From Mangifera indica (Eukaryota; Streptophyta; Magnoliopsida; Sapindales; Anacardiaceae): a stretch of 64,000 bases of DNA. Both the position numbers and the translations under genes were made by a program. Position 1 is the stretch's first letter, and each line of letters starts with the position of its first letter. Location of the stretch: assembly GCF_011075055.1 (NCBI RefSeq), contig NC_058137.1, positions 2,542,001 through 2,606,000 on the forward strand, written 5' to 3'. Under the pieces are notes generated by a model. The model saw nothing but the letters and a program-made list of their open reading frames with translations, ran no database searches and was not told the origin of the DNA. Of the stretch, positions 35,312 to 46,000 are shown piece after piece.

Positions 35312-36287
35312 CCATGTGTTTCTGTTCTTGCTGTTTAATTGGTAATTCAATAGCAGAATTTCGCTCAGTGAAGTCCTTTAGAATGTGGAATGTAACAAAA
35401 AGGTTATAAATTTAGTGAAAAAGAATGAAATAGAGGAGGAAAGAGTAGAAACTTGAAATGTCCATGAAAAGAGGATAAGATAAGTGGTGGTGTCTTATAA
35501 GCTCCTAAATCCATGGACAAGTTTGTAATATTTTGTTTTGTTTTCAGATTAGGGAGAAAAACACAGAAAATGAGTATTAAGATGAGCAAAAACTGCCTAA
35601 AATGGTGGGTTATTGCTAATAAAGGTTGAGAAAAACAAAATTTCATCCATGGAATTAAAAAGCTTAGAGGGACTCACTTGGTTTTAAAGACATGAAAAAC
35701 AAGAACACAATCGAGAGAAACCAGAAAAAAGAAGAACAAAAATGTCAGTTTGTAATTAAAATCTCCTTTTTTCCCATCTTGGATCTCATCTGACAGCAAA
35801 CTGAAGATCTTCTGCGAAATAACTCCAAACCATTATGTTATCCATTGCTCCCTTTGATCTCTCTGAACTCACACCCAACTGTGTCTTATATCAAACCTTT
35901 ATGCTCTTTTACAGCTAAATCTTTTCCTTTTATGATGTCACAGAGGGAAGGACCAAACAGATTTTAAACCAGATTCAAGGTACACACCACCAGCAAATCT
36001 CCTATTCTCTGAACTACATAAAAACTATTGCCTTCTTGTCTCTAGATACACTTTTCACATCATTCAGCCCATACCCTTTTGGTCTTTTCTGAGAATTGGA
36101 CTGATTAATCAGTGTATGGCTTTAGGGGGTATATAGTTTCAATTATTGTGGTTGTGACTTCAAAGTTGAAACATAAACATTGACCTTAGATTAATTGTGT
36201 TCTTGTTTCTTTTTCCTTTTAAGTTTTCATGAAAATTTGATTGATATAATTCTTAATTATATGTTATTATAAGGTATCAGTGAGAAC
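35312..36287. other. upstream region and leader of the PP2C pseudogene
   Basis: No coding gene is seen. A possible leader intron ends before 36288, since many clade D PP2C genes have a spliced leader, but this is not demonstrated here. Confidence 0.35.
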
Positions 36288-37164
36288 TTGAAAATGGTTA
36301 AACCTTGTTGGAAATCATATTTCAAAAATGAGGATTCTGGTCGTGTTGATGGTTTGTTGTGGTTCAAGGATTTGGGACAATATATTTATGGTGAATTCCC
36401 AATGGCTATGATGCAAGCCAACAGTGTGTTGGAGGATCAAAGCCAACTGGAATCAGGGCCATTGAGTTCAAGAAATTCTGGTCCTCATGAAATGCTTGTT
36501 AGAGTATATGATGGACATGGAGGACCTGAGGCTGCAAGATTTATCAATGACAATCTCTTCTGCAATCTTCAGAGTATGTTGATCATAAAGTTTGAATAGT
36601 TCCTGCTTTCAGTTCCAATGAATTTTGACATGGGTGCTCAAGTTTGATGATCAAATACTTAACTCTTATCTTTCTGATTCCAGGGGTTGCATCTGAGCGT
36701 TGTGAAATATCAGAAAATGTTATAAGAAAGGCTTTCTCAGCAACTGAAGAAGGATTTCTCTCCCTGGTTAACCCAGAAGATCACTTTCTCATCTTTGCTT
36801 CTGATGGTCTGTAGGAGCATCTTAGCAATGAGCAGGCTGTCAACATTGTCCATCACTATCCACGGACTGTGAGTTCACTTTCTCTAATGATGGCTCAAAC
36901 ATGCCATTCCAAAAGCAACAAACTTGACTAAGTATTCTGTCAACTTTGATGCAGGGAATTGCAAAGAGACTGGTTAAAGCAGCACTAAAAGTAGCAGCGA
37001 GGAAAAGAGAAATGAGATACACACACCTGAAAAAGATTGATGGAAGAGTAAGAAGACATTTCCACGATGACATCACTGTGATAGTTGTAAATCTATATCC
37101 CAATTTGATTGACAGGAGCTTCAACCGCAGCTCACCCTTTTCAATAACAGGAGGCCTCACTTAA
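36288..37164 (+). pseudogene. broken clade D protein phosphatase 2C
   Basis: Three pieces with intact splice sites are recognisable: 36288-36573, 36684-36868 and 36955-37164. The first keeps KPCWKSYFKNEDSGRVDGLL and the metal-binding motif VYDGHGGPEAARFI. The second joins EEGFLSLV directly to NPEDHFLIFASDG. The core of about 130 residues that normally lies between them, including the GDSRAV-type metal site, is gone. The second piece also reads DGL*EHLSNEQA, where the family Trp codon TGG has become TAG. The last piece keeps [13 protein letters not shown]. Deletion plus nonsense makes an active phosphatase impossible. Its place between SGR9 and MOS11 homologues matches Arabidopsis At5g02760, from memory. 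Confidence 0.88.
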
Positions 37165-40100
37165 TAATTCATTCTCTGCAAATTTCTAGAGTTGCAGACA
37201 ATGGAATTTGTTCAGTTTTCTGGGAGATTTGTTGCTTTGGAACAACAGTCTCTTCTCCCTGGAGAAGCATGAGACATATAAGGTGGAGAAGAACTGACCA
37301 AATATGAGCCTTAAGGAGTTATTGAAATCTCCGTAGATATAAGTTTCTCTCATTTGAAGATGCAGCTTAATGCATTTTCATTATTGAGGCTCTGAAGTTT
37401 GATGAGTTTTTACTTGGAAATTATTTGGCAGTCGCAATACATTATGAAATATCAATTTCATTTGCTAGTTTCGGTTGTTCTTCCAAATTCTGCGTTTAAA
37501 TATATCATCTCTACACCAACAAGCTCTTGCATTCCAACACAGTGGAATGTGCAATGCCTGAGCGTCTGGTTTTTTTAGTCACTCTTAGTCTAATCCAGGA
37601 ATTTAAAAAACTAGCAAATATACCCAAAAGTGACAGAAATTAGGTAAAAGGATTAGGGCTAGATCCCAATTGAGTCAGCTCGGTTCAAATTCGTTTAATT
37701 TGAATTTAAGTCAAATTCGTACTAAAATATTTGGTTTGTTTTTTAAACCAAACTAAACTTGAGATAAAAGGTGTTCAATTTGAGTTCATGGTTAGAATCG
37801 ATGATACAATTTCGTGGTTCAGTTCAATTTAAATTTATAACACAAATCGATAGTTTAAAATTTATAACTTGATTTGGCTCGAATTCATAGTTTTAATAAG
37901 TGGTTTTGTCTATTATTTAAATAAAAACAATTTCGTTTAAGGTTGAATTCAAACCGAGCCAAACTTGAGCTTGTTTCAGTGGAATCACACTTAAGCTCGC
38001 TTTAAAGGTGTTTTAGCTCAACTCGTATAAAAAAAGCAGAGCTCGAATCAAGCTTTGAAGTCTATTGATAATAAAACAACATCGTTTTAATACATATTAG
38101 TTAAAATAATGTTATTTTAGTCGATTTGTATTGAATTTTTTAGACTTGCAAGTTTTACGAGCCCAACGCCCTCAAGCTTGAAAATATTAAACTCTCAAGT
38201 TTGCGTCAAACTCATTTCAAACTCGTTTGAACTCAAACAAGTTCAATTTGAATCTAACCTTAACATCATTTTATAAATAAGTTACGAACACGAATAATAA
38301 ATTCAAACCATGAGGATAGATTAGCTTTATTACCAGCCATGAGGTTTAGCGGTCGATTCGTTCTTCCATGGATGTTGTTGATCAATTATTTTATACAGAG
38401 AACTATGACCAAAACAGAGGAGGAAATCAAGCCCAAATATCAGAATCGAAGTCATTGAATTAGGAAAAGGGAAGTAGAACAAGAGAAGCCCAAAAGTTTT
38501 TAATTAAAAATAAGAATAATTTATTTAGTCTCTAATCTGCAACCACCCTCGAGCAATCCAGGGGACAGCTTTATCGTAAAATCCTGTTAAAAATGACCAT
38601 TTCTTCCCAGTGTTTGAAGATTAAAAGGGCATTGACCATATTTGTGCTCAGCTAATTCGATAGCTTCATTCTTATAGCTAGGTAAATAACATTAATACCC
38701 TCATAAATTTTTCAAATAATAACAATTATGAATAGAAATTTAGATTTTTCCAAATTAACCGATGGAACTTTATTAATGAACTAAACCTTGGTGTAAATAA
38801 GTCTTTTGACCATGTTTAAAACTTGTCAAGAAATCTTCAAGCTTTGCTTTAAACACCATCAATCAATTACTTCTTGCTCAAATATGTGAGCATTTGGCAT
38901 TTGATATTTAAGCTAGTGGGCAAAATCATGCATCACAAAACAAAAAACCATACGTGTATAAAAATAAACAGTAGATTCCCTCAGAGCAGTTCCCTAATAT
39001 CCAAATAAAGACATCATGAACATCCATACAAGCTGGATGTCCATATACATCACAATAAAATCGACAAATGAAAAAAGAATACAAGAGCTTACACTACCAA
39101 ACAAAACAAAAGCCAGCTATCATTGATGGAATCCTCTCCCAGCATCCTCCCTTGCAGATCGGTCAATTCTCCATGTGAAACCAAAGAAAATCAGCAAGGA
39201 CCTCCCAAGTATTTACTTGTCTTAAAACATGAAAGAAAAATCAGAATTCTGAAGTACCGGACAAGCATGTTATTTCCACCTCAGAAACCAAACAAGAAAT
39301 TTTTTAGTTTATTTTTTTAAGAAGGTAGACCAAGAAAATGAAAAGTATTTAACACATTTCAATAACTACATTCCTACAAGGTTTTTCATATGGCAGCCTT
39401 CCTTCGAATCAATTGAACCCCATTACACACCTCTCATGTTAAATTAATAGTAAACAGTAATTAGTAGATATGCCTTTTATTCTCCCCTACTCCAACACAA
39501 CAGCAATTTCCCTGATAATGTGGCATCAAAACATAGAACACAGCAGCTCAAACCAATACACCATTCAGCCATGATTAGCACTAGTAAGTGCATGACATGG
39601 GACCACAAGACAAGACTCACCATTCCACCCTTTATATCTTTCATCATAGAAGGATTTTGATAGAAGCTTTCCTTTAAAGTAATATATAGAACAGCAAAAA
39701 CCTAATCGATACACTACAGCTAAAAAGATAAAACAAAAGCACACCACAGAAACTTCAGTATCAAAACCTCTCTTAAAACATATTACTGTTCTAGAAATAA
39801 CGACTATACTTGTTAACACAAATTATTAGTATCAAACATTGACCCTAGATCCTATTTTTCAGAACACTCACCAACAATAAGTCTATGAGCAATGACCAAA
39901 CGAAATTAAATTGCATGCCAAGTCAGTCAGTCAAAACCAATCTTACATGATAAAAGCTTCCATTCTTTGATTCAGTTGAGAAAAACAAATACATGGTTCC
40001 CAGCAACTTATAAAGCAAAATAGTAAATTTAGAACCTCCTATCATAGGATCAAAAGATGTCAAGCCCATAATATCACTTCCTATGCCAGATTCACACACG

Positions 40101-40734
40101 CTACCAAAAACCCACTTCACAAGGATATTAGAGATTGCCCATGTCAAACATGTATCAAAAGAAGGCTGCCAAACTGGGCCAACTAGTCTCTAGGTAATTT
40201 CCTCAAATTACACACCTTTTTTTTTTTAAAAAAAAAAAGAAGAGAATAATGAAAAAAAGAGGAAAGTCCCAAGTCGGTACTTCAGAATTTCTGATATTCT
40301 CAGCAGATTTTAAGATAAGTAAATAGTAGAGGTAGATGATGATTACTCTAGGCCTCAGAAGGTAAACTGATATTCTAGCTGACTTATATGGGAGAAACTA
40401 ACACAAAATCTTGTGTAAATGCCCTGCATAAACTTATCAATGTAGTAATGCAACTAGGAAGTAGAGATAGGTACAAAGCCACTGAGGGTATCACTGGAAG
40501 TTAGTAACCTAGACCTGCAATGAAAATTAAAAAAGGAAAATTATAACAGTTTATATAAAATATGCAACTACAAGAGCACATACTAGATCCACCCACCCAA
40601 ACATAACATAAGCCAATATCATTCAAAAGTATAATCATAGATCAGTAGAATTAACAACAACAGTAAAGACAATAAAAAATGCCACACAAGCATTCTCAAA
40701 AGATACCCTAACATGCAAATTTGTAAGAGATTTT
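37165..40734. other. long intergenic stretch between PP2C remnant and MOS11
   Basis: The first 300 bases are old PP2C 3' UTR. About 37650-38290 is a degraded repeat with TTCAAATTCGTTTAATTTGA and GAGCCAAACTTGAGCTTG words. Traces of a MITE end (AACCTTGGTGTAAATAAGTC) lie at about 38790. From about 39000 to 40734 the sequence is less repetitive and could include the MOS11 3' UTR or non-coding transcript, but no coding exon was recognised. Confidence 0.45.
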
Positions 40735-42279
40735 TTAGGCCCCTCCATCAGCATTGCCAGCAATAGCTGCCTTCTGAAACATAGAACAACAGAAATATTA
40801 GTATAAATCTGCATTTCAAAAGGCAAAATTACACAGCAGTTTCTGGTTCAAAGAAATTGCATGAAACAGTACACACAAAGATGGCCTTACTGGTTCACTA
40901 TCCCTCTGACCATTTACTTGTGGCAGTGAACTAGATGGAGTTCCCGAAAAACTGCAAAAAGAATAACATCATCAGTTCTAACTTTCAAGCAAACACAAAT
41001 GACCTGACTATAGCAATAAAGAGATTATAAAGCATTCATGAAATGATGCACCCACAGAAAAGGAGAGAAACATTATTTCATAGTAATTCATACCGAAGTG
41101 CCCTTGCTTTTCTTTTATCTTCCTCCAGAGAGTCTGGTTTGGAATATGGAGAAAATCTGGCAAGCCGAGCTTTCCTTTTTTCCTCCTCGTCACTAGCCAA
41201 AGTTGGCACAGGAAGCCCAAACCTGAAAAACCACAAACAGGATTAGCAAACAACAGAAAAGTAAAAAATGTAGCTTCAACTTTTCCCACCATATAAATTT
41301 AGCTTAGATCAAGACCTCTCTGCTCTAGCCTTTCTCTTCAACTCCTCAGATGTCTTTGATGCTTCTGAAGCACTGGTCTTGGTTGCAGTTCCAAACCTAC
41401 ACCACACAAACTTGAGTGCTTAGTAGAAGAGCAAGAAAATAAACGGTTGTGACAATACAGAGAAATTCTACTATTAATTACAAAACAAGATTCCTCAACA
41501 CTTACAATACATTTAATCAATAAGATGGAAATCCGAGAAAACTAGGAGAATCAACACTTTCCACCATTATGTGTTAATATGACCCATATGCGTTTAAAAG
41601 TTAAAGTTGAATAAGTGTATATTTTTCAACTATTAAACAGTATAAAGACAAAATTACAAAATAAATAAACCCTACCAAGGTATCATCTGGTTCAATAACA
41701 ACATGAAGCAGTTCAAGCATTCAAAATATAAGAAACACTTTCACCCCAAAACAATCCCGAAGGAGAATCAGAAATGTTACATCCATGGTCTGCATCAAGA
41801 ACATAGCTAAATGGAAAAATGGAAAAGCATTCAAGCATAATAGTTGCTCTAAAATTACATTCTTAATTCTTTTGCCACTAAACTAAACAATATGAAAAAT
41901 ATCAATCCTCAATTACAAAACCAAAAGATGGACAGTACTACGTGATTCCTTACCTTTCTGCTCGAGAATTACGCTTTTCTTGCTCAGACAACTGAACAGA
42001 CATACCGAAACGCTCGGCTCGGCGGATCTTTTTCTGAGTGTCGGTGACCGTAGCTACATCCCCGGATACCGGAGACACGGAAGCGACGATTGTTGTCTTG
42101 GATTCCTCACCGTTCTTCTTAACCCGGACGGTCACAGTGGAGACCGATGGCGCGGCGGGAGGATTTTGAGCACGATCTGTGGTGTCCCCGGTTTTTTTAG
42201 GGTTTTTCTCGCCTGAGGACGGTGCGGCGGTGGTGGTGGCGGTGTTGCCAGCGTCGAGTTTGTCTGTGTCGGTTGCCAT
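40735..42279 (-). CDS. MOS11: MOS11-like (CIP29/THO1 family) mRNA export factor
   Basis: Five exons on the minus strand (42279-41954, 41396-41316, 41222-41094, 40951-40891, 40773-40735) join in phase to 211 residues starting [11 protein letters not shown]. The family hallmark is a repeated basic motif. It appears here as [19 protein letters not shown], then [18 protein letters not shown], then [18 protein letters not shown], then KARLARF and KARALRF. The end [12 protein letters not shown] is also typical. The N-terminal 70 residues are Thr/Pro/Ser-rich and disordered. The Arabidopsis protein is a nuclear homologue of human CIP29, helps export mRNA, and is needed for autoimmune snc1 signalling. 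The same role is inferred here. Most exon ends fall inside the AGG-TTT (Arg-Phe) of a repeat, consistent with growth of the repeat by exon duplication. Confidence 0.92.
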
Positions 42280-43044
42280 CGAATTTGCGAGAGAAATGTA
42301 AAGCGTGAAGAGTACGAAGGACGAGACGAGATGTGAAGAGAATGCGTTGATGGGGTTTGTGTGAAACAGAAAATTAAAAGGTAAAGGTTGAGTGGGATAT
42401 TTCAATGCAAAACGTGTTATTCGATTCTTTCTTGATATTTGTTCTCATCATTAATATTTTATTTTGAATCAAATTCTTACCTTTGAAAAATGAATTCCGA
42501 CATTTTTGGCCTTTGGGGTAATTTTAAAACCTAATCTTTTCTTAATAATTTAGTAGATAAAATATAGAGTAATATCACATGATAAATAAATTGTAAAGAT
42601 TTATTATACGATAACATTTAATTTAATAATTTTGAAGTTAAAAAAATTATATTATTGAATTATAAATTATTATTTTAATTTATATAAATAAATTTATACA
42701 ATTTATATATAAATATAACTTTATTCTTTTTACACATATTTATTGGGTCTCGCATTTTTTGCTCTCCTAACATGATGTCTTTTCACACATATTTATTATG
42801 TCTTTGTTAAAATAAATACCATATATTATGCAACTTTTAAAGTACATAACTGCAGCAGAATTATAATAACCAATCTCACGAGAGGGCAGCGGCTATGGCC
42901 TATAATACTAATTTTCTCTTCCTCATTGTTTTTCACGTAGAACGCCACCGTTTCATGGCTCTTGCTGGACCATAGAGAGGATAAGATATATTAAAAATTA
43001 GGCGGCTCATTTCTGTGTTGCCAGTAAGAGGCTGAAATTACGCC
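42280..43044. promoter_or_regulatory. shared divergent promoter region of MOS11 and TerC genes
   Basis: MOS11 runs left from 42279 and the TerC gene runs right from 43045, so this 765-bp spacer must hold both promoters. It is AT-rich in the middle (42530-42720). No TATA box could be assigned with confidence. Confidence 0.5.
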
Positions 43045-46000
43045 ATGGGATTGGCTTCGGTCATTTACAACAGCATTCAAGCTCCTCTCAAGTTCGACTC
43101 ACAAGTGCTTAGGTTTTCACATCCAATTCAATCTCTCAAATCGAACACTCTTCAATTATTTCACTCTCGCTGTCACGCTCATTCATTATCTTCAGGTCTG
43201 TCTCTTCTCATCTTCTTTTTTAATTTTATTTATGAACCTAATTTTTGAGTGAGTTGTTTAATTTGACGCCGAATTTTGAATTTGCAGTTTGTCATAATCT
43301 TCGTGGCCGATATTCTCCTATTACTGTCTGTTCTAAAGGAACTGAGCAAGGGCACGATTTCTCTACTTCAGGTGGATTTCTTCTTTGTGAATGAATTATG
43401 AAGTTAACTAACAATCGATCATACTGGAAGAACACTGAGTGACAGTTATTTGTTAGTTGTTGCTAGGGAATAAATATTATTATGTACTATCTGGTTTATA
43501 GGCTGTAGCAGTTTCAATATTTTAAGCATTCTGTATGACAATCTTGGTATCATTTCAGAGATTCTAATTGTAATAATACACTGGTGAAATTGATTTGCAG
43601 AAAGTGAGAGGATCAGCACTCGGTCGTACGATAATATTAACAGCATTAACACGACTCACGCTTCTACTTCTGTAGGTAGTCCAGAGAAGCAAGTGGATGA
43701 ACATGAAAGTTTTTCGTCATCTATTAAAACTGTTGCTTTTTGGGTGAGTTATACATGAATTTATTGTGACTGAATATTGGATATACAGATTCTGTCATTA
43801 TCTAGATTAAAAACGATTTAGATGTTGATTCTTATAGGTGTGCACTGCAGTGGCATTTGGCCTTGGCGTGGGTTTAAAAGAAGGAGTTGGCAAGGCATCT
43901 GAGTTTTTTGCTGGGTATGCAGGTTTTTGAGTTGTTTATATTATATTTTAAGGGAGATAATCATAACAGAAAATTTTCCTTTAAGGAAGGTATTAGCCAG
44001 TTGGAATTATCTTTTACTACATTGTGCAATTTCATAAGTCTCTGGACATATTATGTAAATCTCGGAGGTGCGGGGATGAAGACGTCAGATGCTTATGTTT
44101 ATATCATGTGTTTGGGGTTTTGTGTGACTCCTGCTTATTAATAAATGAAACACAGCATGAAAATATTTTGTAGCCTCGGAAATTCATTAATTTTTAGTAG
44201 AGGATCACTCACTTTTGATTTCCTCAATCAAGGACAAGATCATGTGTTGAGAGACCAAACAAGCAGACTTGGTTTTGGGTTGTCTTTAATGACAAACTTA
44301 AACCATACATTTTGATATGACCTAATGACAGTGTTGAAGACCTATGTCGGGGGCCAGTTTATTCGATAGTGGTGCTAGCCATTATACTAGTATTTTTTGT
44401 TTTCCTTTTTGGTGTATGTATTTTTATTGCTTTGCGCTCGCTGCAGACTTTTTAGTTTTTGGTCGGAAAATGAGCTTTGAGCTTCAAAAGTTATGCCCCT
44501 CAATTTATTGGTTGGAAAAATTAGTGCACTATATTATTTTAAACCAGCTACCTACATCATCTGTCCCTCTTAGAAGAGATGTTTTAGATTATTTCAGTTG
44601 GAGAGTGATGTATTCACATCACATATAGTTTTGACTATGAACTTTTTTTTTTAAAAGAACTGTTTCAACATCTCTGGTTTTCATAATGTTTGTTTGTTGA
44701 CTTTACGTGTTATATTGAGTTTGTGTATGCCAGATGGCTCAAATTTTATTTCTCAAAGCTTGATTATTTCAACCAGAATGACCATTACAATGATTTCCAG
44801 GTATATCTTGGAGCAAAGTTTGTCAGTGGATAATCTGTTTGTCTTTGTTTTGGTATTCAAGTATTTCAAAGTGCCAGTCGTGTATCAGGTACTATTACCA
44901 ACCTCTAATTTGCTTGTTGATAATTATCTAGCCCTTATCTTATGATTCTTACTAAAAAGGTTTTCAGTTTGGTTTCTTTATGCAAATATTTCTTGTCAAT
45001 CCTTTGTGATGAAAAATTTGTTATGTTGCAAATATAGAATCGGGTGCTTTCTTATGGAATTGCTGGTGCTGTAATCTTTCGTCTGGCATTGATATTACTT
45101 GGGACAGCCACCCTCCAGGTAAATCCTATCTATACCTAGTTGTGTTTGCTCATATGCTTATGCTTTATCATCTGTCTGGTCCTTCCTGATATTTTGTCTT
45201 CTTGTTTTAGAGGTTTGAAGCAGTTAATCTACTATTGGCTGCAGTACTTCTATTCTCATCTGTCAAGGTGCCATTTTTCTTTTGTTGACATGTAACAACA
45301 ATTAATGCAATGTTTCAATATTATATTCTCCATGGGTTGTTATAATTTTTCTACTGTTGAATGGATGTCCTCTTACAGTTATGGCTCGTAACTTCCTTTT
45401 TTATATCTGTTGAAGATTCAATGTATAGCAGCTCATAAATTCCTTTTTTATTTTGTGATAGCTATTTTCCAGTGAAGGTGATGACTCTGACCTATCTGAC
45501 AATTTTATAGTGAAGACATGCCAAAGATTTATCCCCGTGACAGGTAACTTTTTTTTTTTTATAGATATTTATTTATATTTACGTTTCTTGAATTGTGAAA
45601 GTTGGTTTTATGAATGTCTGCCAAGGTTTGATTATTCAATATCTTAGTTTGAAATTTGAATTAAACAGCAATCAAAACTTTTAGGTGACCTTTCTTGAAC
45701 CAAATAAAGTAAAGCCTTAGCTGATCATTTAGATGGGATAGGTTAGGCTTGGGAGAGCTTCATGGCATGTTGATGGCTCAGAATTGCATTCGGTAGCAAT
45801 TTTACCTTATCAAAATTGAGTTTCATATATGCCACTATAAAAGGGCCAAAACCCTAGAGAGACATATCAGTGGGTTAGTAATTGCAATTTACAGGTTGTT
45901 GTAAACACTTTTAGGGTGCGTTTGGTTAAGGGTTTTTAAGATTACCTTGGTAATCTATTTTTTATTCCTTTGTTTGGTTTGTCAGTAATAAAATATTACA

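Larger units (their letters stand above)
34607..35318. repeat. inverted repeat, two arms of about 140 bp
   Basis: Arm 1 (34607-34752) and arm 2 (35186-35318) are reverse complements of each other, about 80 percent alike by eye. Shared words include TGCACTGCAACTCAAC and GGGTCTGTAAATTAATCA. The spacer is about 430 bases and holds a further small minus-strand ORF. Transcription through both arms would give a long double-stranded stem. No known miRNA sequence was recognised. Confidence 0.75.

Noticed and set aside
34607..35318. Known miRNA precursor
   Set aside because: The arms are much longer than a typical plant miRNA duplex, and no known mature miRNA sequence was recognised in them.
38592..38815. 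Possible small MITE bounded by GACCATTTCTTCCCAGTG and its rough complement
   Set aside because: The terminal match is weak and no 9-bp duplication was found; recorded only as a trace.
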